This document shows, piece after piece, positions 26,511 to 34,647 of a stretch of 64,000 nucleotides of DNA. Source of the DNA: JAUYQR01 sp050632395 (GTDB lineage: Bacteria; Pseudomonadota; Alphaproteobacteria; Rhodobacterales; Rhodobacteraceae). The stretch lies in contig NZ_CP192600.1 of assembly GCF_050632395.1 (NCBI RefSeq), positions 4,038,624 to 4,102,623 of the forward strand, read 5' to 3'. Below the pieces are notes generated by a model. That model saw only the letters and a list, made by a program, of their open reading frames with translations. It had not been told where the DNA came from and did no database searches. Numbering within the stretch: position 1 is the first letter of the stretch; each line of letters begins with the position of its first letter. The position numbers and the translations under genes are program-made.

Positions 26511-26594
26511 GGGGTCACTCCTTGTTGTTGAACAAAAAGGGCCGCCGCGGCCCACATCATGTGACTGTATGGGGCGAAGGCCGCCCGGTCCAGC

Positions 26595-26614
26595 CGGCCG
26601 GTCGAGACCGGCCG
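26595..26614. terminator. GC-rich perfect hairpin between terC and usp
   Basis: CGGCCGGTC (26595-26603) and GACCGGCCG (26606-26614) are perfect 9-bp arms separated by GA. It sits between the terC stop (26637) and the usp start (26510), both leftward. There is no T-run, so it is either a Rho-assisted terminator, an mRNA-stability element or a protein site. The assignment as terminator is tentative. Confidence 0.45.
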
Positions 26615-26636
26615 CCTGGCACTTTCTACGCCATCG

Positions 26637-27647
26637 TCAGGACGGGCGACTGGAATCCGCCTCGTCGCCCCGGGTCTTCCACAGAGAATAGAAGATGCCC
26701 GCGGCGATGATCCCGATGGTGATCGCAAGCGACAGGTAGGGGTCGAACTTGCCGAAGAAGTAGCTGTAAAAGCCCTTCAGACCGATGAACACCAGCACCA
26801 GAGCCAACGCATACTTCAGATAGTGGAAGCGGTGCACCAACGCGGCTAGCGCGAAGTAAAGCGCGCGGAGGCCGAGGATCGCCATGATGTTGGCCGTGTA
26901 GACAATGAACGTGTCGGTCGTGATCAGAAAGATTGCAGGCACCGAATCGACCGCAAAGATCACATCGGCGAAGTTGATCACAACCAGCGCCACGAACAGC
27001 GGCGTTGCAAAGAACACCATCTTGCTGGTCACCGGATGCGGCTGGCGCACGAAGAACTTCTGGCCGTGAAGTTCCTTGGTCACGTTCATGAACCGCGACA
27101 CCAGCCCGACCATCGGGTTCTTCGACACGTCCGTCTCACCCTCCTGGGTGAACAGCATCTTGATGCCGGTGAAGGCGAGGAAAGCCGCGAAGACCAGCGT
27201 CATCCACTTGTAGTTCGACACCAGTTCGGCGCCGATCGCGATCATGATGCCCCGCAGCACGATCACGCCGATGATGCCCCAGACCAGCGCACGGTACTGA
27301 TATTTCCGGGGAATCGCGAAGTAGCCGAAGATCAGCGAGATCACGAAGACATTGTCGATCGAGAGGACCTTCTCGATGATGTAGCCTTGGAAGTACGAGG
27401 CGACCGGATTGGTCCCGTCACTGGTGACAAGGGTGCCGTTCGCCCAGGCCCACCAGATGTACCCGCCAAACGCAATGGAGATCAGGATATAGAAGGCCGA
27501 CAGCTTCAGGCTTTCGGCAACCCCGATCTCGTGATCCTCCTTGTGCAGCACGCCAAGGTCAAAGATCATAAGCGCGACAACGATGGTCAAGAACATCAAC
27601 CAAAGCCAAAGCGGCTTGCTGATCACTTCGTAAAACAGAAAATCCAT
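26637..27647 (-). CDS. TerC-family integral membrane protein
   Basis: A 336-aa protein with about nine helices. TerC signatures are GYIIEKVLSIDNVFVISLIF (with Glu/Asp metal-coordinating residues) and NFADVIFAVDSVPAIFLITT. TerC/Alx-type proteins are linked to metal ion (manganese) export and tellurite resistance. Start 27647 follows AGGGGAATGCC. It has a 308-bp leader in which I could not convincingly recognise a manganese riboswitch. Confidence 0.92.
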   Translation of the reverse strand: MDFLFYEVISKPLWLWLMFLTIVVALMIFDLGVLHKEDHEIGVAESLKLSAFYILISIAFGGYIWWAWANGTLVTSDGTNPVASYFQGYIIEKVLSIDNVFVISLIFGYFAIPRKYQYRALVWGIIGVIVLRGIMIAIGAELVSNYKWMTLVFAAFLAFTGIKMLFTQEGETDVSKNPMVGLVSRFMNVTKELHGQKFFVRQPHPVTSKMVFFATPLFVALVVINFADVIFAVDSVPAIFLITTDTFIVYTANIMAILGLRALYFALAALVHRFHYLKYALALVLVFIGLKGFYSYFFGKFDPYLSLAITIGIIAAGIFYSLWKTRGDEADSSRPS

Positions 27648-27955
27648 GGCATTCCCCTGGCAATGCGTTGCGTCCAACGGGGGATGTAGCAGCTAGACAA
27701 CAGGCCCCGATCTATCAGCGCCGACATCACAGGCAAGAACATACCTGTCAGAGGGGCCCGGTCGCTGACGCGCTGGGTAAGCGGTTTTCACAAATGCGTC
27801 AAGTGCCGTCGGTTCGCGGCTGGACCGGTCGAATGTAGCCGTCTCGTTGTCCTTGCAACTCAGGGAATTGAAACCCAGACGGTCCCAAGCCAAAGCCTAT
27901 GTCCAAGCCCCCGGACCCGGTGGGGTCTTGAAGGGGTTTCACGTCCCGATCCGGG
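27648..27955. other. Leader/intergenic region upstream of terC
   Basis: No gene is supported. TerC-family genes are often preceded by a yybP-ykoY manganese riboswitch. I searched by eye on the leftward strand for the conserved GGGGAGTAGC-like and GCAAGAC-like segments and found no convincing match. The promoter of terC should lie here. Confidence 0.45.
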
Positions 27956-28993
27956 TCATGCCGGAATTTGGCAGCAGGCGATGAAAGGTGGAGCGGCCTC
28001 GGTTGCAGGCAAAACCATGTCAGCCCCCGCGGCAACCAGCGCGGCGATCATTGCACCATAGGGGGCAACGGACTGATATTGCGAAGGAAAAAGCGCAACT
28101 ATCCGCCGTGCCTCCAGCCCCGTGTGGTAATGCCGGAGCCCCTCGGTGCGCAGTCCGCCCTCGGCAAAGCTGAGCGCGGGCACGAGGCAGACGCCAAACC
28201 CGGCACGGGTCATCTCGATCATGGTTTCGAAGTTGCGCAACCGGGCAAGGCCTCGGTTGGCGGGCAGGACCTGATCGTACCAGTCCTGAACACGGCGGCT
28301 GTGTTGCGAGCCGAAGACGAATTGCAGCGTGGTGTTGAGCAGGGCGTGATCCGAGGCGGACAGATCCTCGATCCGGGCACAGCGCGACAGGTCCAGCCGC
28401 GACGGTACCGCCAGCACATATGGATCGCTGGGAAGCGGCACCTGTCGAAAACTCATCGCGGCCTCGGGCAAGGAACCAGCCGCGACAAGACCGATGTTGG
28501 CGCGGCGGGCATACAGCGTCTCCAGCACCTCTCCGGGTGCGCCCTCGTGCAGGTCGAAATCCAGCTGATCCAGCGGAATCTCCAGCCGTTGAATCGCCTT
28601 TGGCAAAAGCGTGCGCATCACGCTGCCCGCACCGGAAATCCGCAGCGACCGGCGCAGACCGACACCTTGAGTGCTGGGCAGGACATCTTCCAGCTCTTGC
28701 ACGCTGCGCAGAACCTGCTCGGCCCGGCCGAGGACGGCGCTGCGCAACTCGGTCAGTTCCAGATGCCCGGCGCGGCGGTCGAAAAGCCGGCCACCAATGG
28801 CAGCCTCGAACGCGGCGAGTTGCTGGGAAAGGCCGGGCTGCGACACACCCATCATCTTCGCCGCCCGCGTCATCGAACCGGTATGGGCCACAGCCCAAAA
28901 AGCCTGCAGGCGGCGGATCGAAACCTCGTTGCCGACCGATTCCAGACCTCGGACCTTGGGGATTTCGGATGCGATGAACCCAAGCTCCTTCAT
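27956..28993 (-). CDS. LysR-family transcriptional regulator
   Basis: A 345-aa regulator. HTH about residues 25-80 (VSIRRLQAFWAVAHTGSMTR...AAKMMGVSQPGLSQQLAAFEAAIGGRLFDRR), then a LysR substrate-binding domain. The start ATG 28993 (MKELGFIASEIPKVRGLESV) is chosen; the open frame upstream is not similar to LysR proteins. It points away from the amino-acid ABC genes and is upstream of terC. The target is unknown; the amino-acid transporter at 29.5-31.7 kb is a reasonable candidate. Confidence 0.85.
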   Translation of the reverse strand: MKELGFIASEIPKVRGLESVGNEVSIRRLQAFWAVAHTGSMTRAAKMMGVSQPGLSQQLAAFEAAIGGRLFDRRAGHLELTELRSAVLGRAEQVLRSVQELEDVLPSTQGVGLRRSLRISGAGSVMRTLLPKAIQRLEIPLDQLDFDLHEGAPGEVLETLYARRANIGLVAAGSLPEAAMSFRQVPLPSDPYVLAVPSRLDLSRCARIEDLSASDHALLNTTLQFVFGSQHSRRVQDWYDQVLPANRGLARLRNFETMIEMTRAGFGVCLVPALSFAEGGLRTEGLRHYHTGLEARRIVALFPSQYQSVAPYGAMIAALVAAGADMVLPATEAAPPFIACCQIPA

Positions 28994-29529
28994 GGTGCCT
29001 GCTCCACATTCCGAATCGCCTTGGCACGGTAGCCCGCCGCTACCAGAACGGCCTTGGCCTGCTCCAATGCGGCGGATCGGGACGCGGCGACTTGGGCCAT
29101 ATCCAACCAACTTCGCCCAACGGCGCGCCCAGCACGGCCATTCTGTCATCTGGCGCCTGCCAGAGCAGGGTGAGTTGCAGGTTGCCCAGCTCGGCCAGTC
29201 TGAACAGACGCAGTTGAAACAGGCCGGACCCGGTCTGGACCAGAACACCCTCCAGCGGCAGGACGGGGCCAGAGAGCGCACCCTTGTGACAGGCGATCTT
29301 GACGGTCAGGCGGCTGTCTTCGCGGCTTCGCTCATTCCTTCGCGCAGAGGTGCCTGATGAGCCTATTTCTCATCTTCAACCAAGAGCAGACTCCTCGGAG
29401 CTGCTTGGCGGGGAGATTGCCTGATTGCGAAAGCCGGTCGGCGTCCTGCCTGGCCCGTCGCCAAGACGCACGGCGCTGTAAATAACCTGCTGCGTTGCTT
29501 GCGCGCCGAGAAAGCCATTCGACAGATGC
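28994..29529. other. Region between LysR gene and amino-acid permease genes, with a possible gene remnant
   Basis: On the leftward strand, one frame is open from at least 29357 to a TAG at 29040-29042 and has protein-like sequence (GALSGPVLPLEGVLVQTGSG and following LFQLRLFRLAELGNLQLTLL). It has no ATG, GTG or TTG start I could accept and ends in the LysR leader. It may be a decayed gene tail. I do not recognise the family. The rest (29360-29529) shows nothing clear. Confidence 0.35.
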
Positions 29530-30198
29530 CTATGCGCGCGAGGGGCGGTGCGACTGCGTCTGAAGGTGGCGCTCCAGTCGGCGCGAGGCGAAGGTTAGAG
29601 GAAAGCAGATGGCGAAATAGATCAGTGCGGCGACGCCATAGACCTGCAGCGGCTGGAACGTCGCATTGGCGACGATCTGCGCCGATTTGGTCAGTTCGTC
29701 AAACCCGACAATGGATGCGAGCGCCGTGCTTTTCACCAGTTGAACCAGAAAGCCGACGGTCGGCGGAACCGCGATCTTCAACGCCTGCGGCAGGATTACG
29801 AGGCGCATCCGAAGCACGAACCCCATGCCTAGGCTGGCGCTTGCGTCCCACTGGCCGCGTGGGATCGCATCGACGCAACCACGCCAGATCTCGGCAAGAA
29901 AGGCGCTGGCGTAAAGCGTCAGCGCAAGACCTGCGGCGAGCAGCGGCGAAACCTCGACCCCGAGCATCGGCAGGCCGAAGAAGATCAGGAACAGCTGAAG
30001 CAGCAGCGGTGTGCCCTGGAAGAACTGGATGTAGACGGTTGTCGCGCGGCGGCCGATCTTCTGCGCGCCGTAGCGCAGCAGCAACAGCAGGGTCGCGCCG
30101 ACCGCACCACCGGCAAAGGCAATCGCGGACAGCAGCAGCGTCCAGCGCGCCGCCAGCAGCAGGAACCAAATGATGTCAGTCAAAGACAGCGTGATCAT
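29530..30198 (-). CDS. Polar amino-acid ABC transporter permease (HisM/GlnP type)
   Basis: A 222-aa permease with five helices and the HEQ-type EAA loop (region SAFLAEIWRGCVDAIPRGQWDAS) followed by ILPQALKIAVPPTVGFLVQL. This GCV(E/D)AIPRGQ...P(Q)A sequence defines the His/Glu/Asp permease family. The start overlaps the previous permease stop by 4 bp. Third and last gene of the leftward operon. Confidence 0.9.
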   Translation of the reverse strand: MITLSLTDIIWFLLLAARWTLLLSAIAFAGGAVGATLLLLLRYGAQKIGRRATTVYIQFFQGTPLLLQLFLIFFGLPMLGVEVSPLLAAGLALTLYASAFLAEIWRGCVDAIPRGQWDASASLGMGFVLRMRLVILPQALKIAVPPTVGFLVQLVKSTALASIVGFDELTKSAQIVANATFQPLQVYGVAALIYFAICFPLTFASRRLERHLQTQSHRPSRA

Positions 30199-30863
30199 GC
30201 GGCCTGCCCCCGAAACAGTCGAGATCCCGCGTGGTCAAGCAGCCACCGCAGCGCCAGCGCCATGCCAAGGTAGATCACCGCGACTGCAAAATACGTCTCG
30301 AAGGCCCTATAGCTGCGCGACTGGATCAGATCGGCGACATGCGTCAGGTCGATGACTGCGATCTGGGAAATGACCGCTGATTCCAGCATCGTGATGACGA
30401 TCTGGCTGACCAGCGACGGATAGACCACGGCAACTGCCTGCGGCAGGACAATCTGGATGAACACCCGCAGCGGCGACAGGCCCAGCGAAAGCCCGGCTTC
30501 GCGCTGCCCTTGCGGGACGGATTCAAGCCCGGCGCGGACGATCTCGATGCCGTAGGCGGTGAGATTGATGGTCATGGCCAGCGCGGCGGCCGTCACCGCT
30601 GTCAGCTTGATGCCGATGCTAGGCAGACCGAAGAAAATGAAGAAAAGCTGCACGATGAATGGCGTGTTGCGAATCAATTCGACATAGGCGCTGACCAGTG
30701 CACTTGCCCAACGTGCCCCCCAAAGCCGGGTGACAGCGCCACCGACGCTGAGAAACAGGCTGATGACCGCTGCAATTGCGGTCAGCCCAAGTGTCAGGCC
30801 CGCCCCTTTGAGGAGCGGGCCCACGTTGGCCGCGATGGCCGAGAATTCAAACTCGTAGGCCAC
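30195..30863 (-). CDS. Polar amino-acid ABC transporter permease (HisQ/GlnP type)
   Basis: A 222-aa permease with five helices and the conserved coupling loop YGIEIVRAGLESVPQGQREA followed by IVLPQAVAVVYPSLVSQ. It is paired with the next permease (4-bp overlap) to form a heterodimeric channel. It lies 7 bp after the binding-protein stop. Confidence 0.9.
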   Translation of the reverse strand: MAYEFEFSAIAANVGPLLKGAGLTLGLTAIAAVISLFLSVGGAVTRLWGARWASALVSAYVELIRNTPFIVQLFFIFFGLPSIGIKLTAVTAAALAMTINLTAYGIEIVRAGLESVPQGQREAGLSLGLSPLRVFIQIVLPQAVAVVYPSLVSQIVITMLESAVISQIAVIDLTHVADLIQSRSYRAFETYFAVAVIYLGMALALRWLLDHAGSRLFRGQAA

Positions 30864-30870
30864 AAAGAGA

Positions 30871-31671
30871 TCAGAAGTCGGCGGCCAGCGGCTGCTTAAG
30901 CCATTTCACAGCGATGTCGTTCAGGCTGCCGTCCGCCTTCATATCGGCCAACGCCTTGGCCAGCGCGTCCTTGAGCGCGGTTTCGCCTTTCTTGACAGCC
31001 ATCTCCGACGGCGAAGTCAGAAGCTGGAATTTCTCGACCGGCTTGATCGCGGGATCCTGTGCGAGGATCGTCGCGCCCACATCGTTGCCCACGACCATCA
31101 GTTGCGACTGGCCAGACAGGAACGAAGAGATCACGCCGCTGTAATCCGCGTAGCGCTGAATGTCGGCATCGGCCGGGGCGATCTTGGTGACCTCGGTATC
31201 CTCAAGCGTGCCCTTGTTGACGGCGATGGTCTTGCCCGAGAGGCCAGCCGCATCTTTCACGTCCAGCTCTTCCGGGCCCATCACCACGATGTAATAGGGC
31301 GCGTAGGGTCCGACGAAATCAACAACCTGGGCCCGCTCGTCGCTGAAACCGATCGACAGCAGCACATCGACCTTGTCTTCCGTCAGGAACGGCACGCGGT
31401 TCTGCCCGGTGATGCCGACCAGTTCGGCTTTGACCCCAAGCGCCGCTGCAAGTTTGTCGGCCACTTCGGTATCGTAACCTTCGATCTTCATGCTAGTGTT
31501 GAGCGAGGCGAAGGGGGGAAAATCCTCGAAGATGCCGACGCGAAGAACGCCTGCTTTGGTCACGTTCTCAAGGGTATCGGCTGCAGCCGGGGCGGATGCT
31601 CCGGTCACAAGAGCGGCGGCAAATGCAAGGCCAACAGCAATGCTGGAGCGGCGTGTCGGAGTGAAGGTCAT
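30871..31671 (-). CDS. Family 3 amino-acid substrate-binding protein
   Basis: A 266-aa periplasmic protein. The signal peptide (about residues 1-31) ends in ASAPAAA. The mature domain has VLRVGIFEDFPPFASLNTSM, MKIEGYDTEVADKLAAALGV and the typical VDVLLSIGFSDERAQVVDF, hallmarks of SBP_bac_3. First gene of the leftward operon with two permeases. No ATPase gene follows, so it must share an ATPase encoded elsewhere. Confidence 0.9.
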   Translation of the reverse strand: MTFTPTRRSSIAVGLAFAAALVTGASAPAAADTLENVTKAGVLRVGIFEDFPPFASLNTSMKIEGYDTEVADKLAAALGVKAELVGITGQNRVPFLTEDKVDVLLSIGFSDERAQVVDFVGPYAPYYIVVMGPEELDVKDAAGLSGKTIAVNKGTLEDTEVTKIAPADADIQRYADYSGVISSFLSGQSQLMVVGNDVGATILAQDPAIKPVEKFQLLTSPSEMAVKKGETALKDALAKALADMKADGSLNDIAVKWLKQPLAADF

Positions 31672-32385
31672 TGAACTCTCCTCGAGCTTTCTAGGGGGAA
31701 TATGGGGCTTCTGACGGTTACGTCGTGGAAGATGGGTTTAGCGGGATGGCGCCTGAGCCCGGAGGGGCCCAACAAATGGTGGTCTGAAACCGACACAGGC
31801 AAACGGGACCGATCACGACATGCCACCGGTTGCGATCGACTCTGTCAGACTGCGCGCCCCTTCGCCACAAAATACGCGAGGCGGGCAGGGGGGATTTCAC
31901 AGTGACGGAGCAGGGCTTTCGTTAGAACTTGCGTCTACCAGCCGCCAAATCGTGGCCACGCCTGAAGTAGCTCACCGGCCGCCGGCAGCGTTTCATACTG
32001 CTCGTGCTCTGCTGCGGTAGGGCAAGCGTGGTTCGACAAAATGCGCAGCAGCGCCCCGATGGGCAGATCCGGCAGGTGGCCGGTCTAGCCCGGGCGCTGT
32101 TTCACCGCTCCGCGTTCCTCGTAGGCGTTCGGCACGATCAATGCAGGAAAGATCCGCCCTTCGACATCGCAGACTATGCCAGAGCCCTGGTCCACGGACA
32201 GTGTGCGGTGCCACGGTCGCCGGACCGACAGCATGTGTCACGCCGCTGCGCATAGAGAAAAGATCGGCGACAGTGGCATGGGTATTCCCGTCGGCGTGTT
32301 CTGCGGCAAGATGGCAGACGTGGGGGTCGGTGCACATGCAGACCTGCTGGACACCACCCCAGCACCTGTTCACACGCAAATGTCT
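31672..32385. other. 714-bp intergenic region with possible decayed coding sequence
   Basis: No intact gene is supported. On the leftward strand two adjoining frames look protein-like: one around 32200-32379 (CTDPHVCHLAAEHADGN, DLFSMRSGVTHAVGPATV) and another from about 32195 to a TAG at 32085-32087 (VDQGSGIVCDVEGRIFPALI). If real they would be one gene broken by a frameshift. I do not recognise a family. The promoter of the binding-protein operon should lie near 31672-31800. Confidence 0.35.
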
Positions 32386-33222
32386 TCAGCTTTTCCGCGC
32401 AACGAAAAGCCCAAGCTGTATCTGACCGGCCTCGGCCATCGCGATCATGTTTTCCGACTTCGCCTTTGCCGTGCTGCCCTGCAGCAAATGCAACCCGAGA
32501 GACGGTGGCGGTGTTCCGGCCGACATTTCCGCAACCCGCGCACGGTGGTGTTTCAAAACCAAAGGCGTCCGATCCTGCTCGACCAGAATCGTGAAATCAG
32601 CCGATGCCAGCATGCGCCGCATTTCGTCCGCGTCAGCTAGATGGCTCGTGTCCGGAGTATCGGCCCACGGAACCGGAAACCGCAGTCCCGGCTCCGGCCC
32701 CTTCAACACATCATATATCACCAGTTTCCCGCCCGGTCGCAAAATGCGGAACGCTTCGCGGTATTTAGTCGCCTTGTCCGCGATATTCATACCGGCGTGA
32801 AAGGTAACAGCGGCGGAAAATGCTTCATCCTCGAAGGGAAGCGCCAGCGCACTTCCCAGCACAAAATCCGCCTTGTCGGACAGCGCGGTAAGGGCGGTGA
32901 ACTCGCGCGAAAGGGCCACATATTCGGGGGTAAGGTCTAGGCCCGTTGCGCGGCAGCCGATCTCACCGGCAAGATAGCGGACCAGACCTCCCAGACCGCA
33001 CCCGATGTCAAGAACCCTGTCATTAAGAGACAGGCCCATGCTCGAAATGATCTCGGCCGTCGCGGCGCGCCCACCCATGTGAAATTCGTCAATCGGTGCC
33101 AGATCGACCGGTTCCAGATTCAGCAAATCAAGACCAGCTTGAGAGATGGCCTCGAAGATCCGCGTCCGCAGATGATCGTTCCCATAATGCTCCGCAACTG
33201 CGCGCTCGTTCACTTGGCCCAT
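32386..33222 (-). CDS. Class I SAM-dependent methyltransferase (UbiE/type 11-like)
   Basis: A 278-aa enzyme. Motif I is VLDIGCGLGGLVRYLAG, the acidic motif II is ATGLDLTPEYV, and post-motif is RILRPGGKLVIYDVLKGPEP. The domain occupies about residues 65-200, with a C-terminal cap. The closest functional analogies are small-molecule or quinone C-methyltransferases and sarcosine/dimethylglycine-type enzymes. No substrate can be assigned. It stands alone between a degenerate region and IS-A. Confidence 0.85.
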   Translation of the reverse strand: MGQVNERAVAEHYGNDHLRTRIFEAISQAGLDLLNLEPVDLAPIDEFHMGGRAATAEIISSMGLSLNDRVLDIGCGLGGLVRYLAGEIGCRATGLDLTPEYVALSREFTALTALSDKADFVLGSALALPFEDEAFSAAVTFHAGMNIADKATKYREAFRILRPGGKLVIYDVLKGPEPGLRFPVPWADTPDTSHLADADEMRRMLASADFTILVEQDRTPLVLKHHRARVAEMSAGTPPPSLGLHLLQGSTAKAKSENMIAMAEAGQIQLGLFVARKS

Positions 33223-33397
33223 GCGGACCCCCCTGATTCCTATCCACGAATTATACCCGATTTGCGCTCATTTTGGGAGGCCGATTGGTGCAACCCAGTT
33301 CACCTGACGGCACAAGGACCATACCGGTACAGTGACTCCCGATAACTCCTCCATCTGATGCTTGTTCCGGCCCCCGACTTTTCTCCGATCCCCAACG

Positions 33398-33480
33398 CTG
33401 GACCGCCCAAAGGCAGAGTTTTCCGGCTCTTGCACTGCTACCCGACCTTGGACCGCCCGAGGGTGGAATTTTCCGGCTCA
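33398..33480. repeat. Two tandem copies of an IS3-type terminal repeat, 50-bp period
   Basis: Positions 33398-33430 and 33448-33480 carry near-identical ends starting TGGACCGCCC and ending TTTTCCGGCTC, exactly 50 bp apart. The right copy is the terminal repeat of IS-A and pairs with the inverted end near 34540-34570. The left copy is a solo end with no element attached, suggesting a second, lost insertion or an end duplication. Confidence 0.7.
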
Positions 33481-33481
33481 T

Positions 33482-34231
33482 TCACGATGACGGGCTGGCT
33501 GCGCCATCGGGATAATGCAAGGCGATCGGGACGTTGTATCCGATCGCGCTGTGGCGCCTGACCTCGTTGTAGTCTCTACGCCAAACATCCAGTTTTTCGC
33601 GGGCATCGGCAAGGCTCATGAACCAGTGCGCGTTCAGGCATTCTGCCCGGAGCTTCGAATTGAATGCCTTGATGAAGCCCCTCGCCATTTCCTCGGACCA
33701 ATGGCGGACAATGGCTCTATCGGTCGGCTTGCCCGGCCGGGAGAAGTCCAGCATGACGGCGTTGGCATAGGCCCAGAGATCAAGATCCCGGGAGATGAAC
33801 TCGCTGCCGTTGTCGACCCGTATCGTCTTCGGATAGCCGACCTTTGCACAGACGCGTTCCAGGGTCTGCACGACGTCCTCGCCGCGGTAGGCGAAACGGG
33901 GATCGGCCGCAGGTCAGAGCCGCGAATGCATGTCCACGACGGTCAGAATGCGGAACTTCTTGCCCATGGCGAGCCGGTCGTGGACGAAGTCCTTAGCCCA
34001 GACCTCGTTCGGCTCCGCGGCCTCCTGGCCGTCTTCGCGCAGCTTGGCCTTCACCCGCCGTTTGGGGTGCTTGTTCCGGAGCTGCAGGCCCAACTCGTTG
34101 CGCCGGGACTTGTAGTGGAACGTGGAGGTGTCGAACTGAAGGACCCCACAAGCCCCCCGGATCGACACGCCCCAATCGATGCACATCCCGCGAACCAGCT
34201 CGCGCATCCGGCCAGGCTTCAGAGCTTTCAC
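33482..34231 (-). pseudogene. IS-A transposase orfB (DDE integrase), broken
   Basis: Leftward frame with first Asp in VWAKDFVHD and second in RVDNGSEF. A TGA at 33914-33916 interrupts it after VVDMHSRL; the same frame resumes with PAADPRFAYRGEDVVQTLE and continues to 33482. Normal IS3 spacing is D-35-E. Here extra residues RAIVRHWSEEMARG follow GKPTD and the motif reads FIKAFN, with Lys where Glu is expected. The product is therefore inactive by two independent lesions. Confidence 0.85.
33680..33719 (-). repeat. Copy 1 of ~41-bp hairpin repeat, inside IS-A orfB
   Basis: Leftward strand: begins TAGAGCCATTGTCCGCCATT and ends AAATGGCGAGG. Arms CGCCATT and AATGGCG form a 7-bp stem. It sits in the codon series just before the catalytic-Glu motif of orfB and stays in frame. 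It is the most diverged of three copies (others at 60982-61022 and 62458-62499). Confidence 0.8.
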
Positions 34232-34505
34232 TTCGTGGACCTTCGGTTCGGCGCATGACGTCCTGCAACATCTCCGGGTCCAGCGTAAGGTCGGCGACGA
34301 TCTTCTTCAGCCGGCCGTTCTCGTCCTCGAGCGCTTTCAACCGGCGCATCTCGTCCGGCAGCAATCCCCCGTATCGCTTCTTCCACTTGAAGTAAGTGGC
34401 CTGGCTGATTCCCGCCTTGCGACAGACCTCAGCGACCGACGTGCCTTCCTCGCCCTGCTTCAGTATGAACGCCTTTTGCGCCTCCGTGAACTTCGATGCC
34501 TTCAT
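33993..34505 (-). pseudogene. IS-A transposase orfA, run-on reading frame
   Basis: IS3 orfA from MKASKFTEAQKAFILKQGEE through HTH VAEVCRKAGISQATYFKWKK and the leucine-zipper segment EMRRLKALEDENGRLKKIVA to MLQDVMRR. Natural family members end within a few codons (RRKL, stop). Here a 20-bp insert (34228-34247) shifts the frame past the original TGA at 34219-34221. The frame then runs on as unrelated antisense-like sequence to 33993. The start 34505 is the usual orfA start; an upstream ATG is possible. Confidence 0.8.
34228..34247 (-). repeat. Copy 1 of 20-bp insert at an orfA/orfB junction (IS-A)
   Basis: Leftward strand: ACCGAAGGTCCACGAAGTGA between CGCCGA and AAGCTCTGA. Removing it restores CGC CGA AAG CTC TGA, the expected RRKL-stop end of orfA. 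A closely related 20-mer sits at the same functional place in IS-D (62569-62588). Confidence 0.8.
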
Positions 34506-34647
34506 GCGATTCAGCTCCTCTCCCAGCCAGGGAAGATTAGCCGAAAACTCCAGCTTCAAACGGTCCAGTTCTCAGGTGGCAGAGCACCCTGCCTATCGCT
34601 GTCATTGAAGGTGGGTGGTGAGCGCAGGCTGCGCGCTCAGGGGTTTA

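Larger units (their letters stand above)
33446..34570 (-). mobile_element. IS-A: decayed IS3-family insertion sequence
   Basis: About 1.1 kb with terminal inverted repeats (TTGGACCG...TTTTCCGGCT at the left, CTGGACCG...TTTTCGGCT read inward from 34570). It encodes leftward orfA and orfB of an IS3-family DDE transposase. It has at least four lesions: a 20-bp insert at the orfA end, an in-frame TGA in orfB, a ~40-bp insert before the catalytic Glu position, and Glu replaced by Lys. It should not be autonomous. Confidence 0.85.

Noticed and set aside
26523..26536. TTGTTGTTGAACAA as an FNR-type site ahead of usp
   Set aside because: The arms are TTGTT/AACAA, not TTGAT, and the site overlaps the ribosome-binding region of usp, too close to the start for an activator box.
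27648..27955. Manganese (yybP-ykoY) riboswitch ahead of terC
   Set aside because: Expected from the family, but the conserved sequence blocks were not found by eye. A covariance-model search (Infernal, RF00080) would decide.
33993..34218. Long OrfA of IS-A as a novel fused protein
   Set aside because: The part after MLQDVMRR is a wrong-frame reading of orfB, caused by the 20-bp insert.
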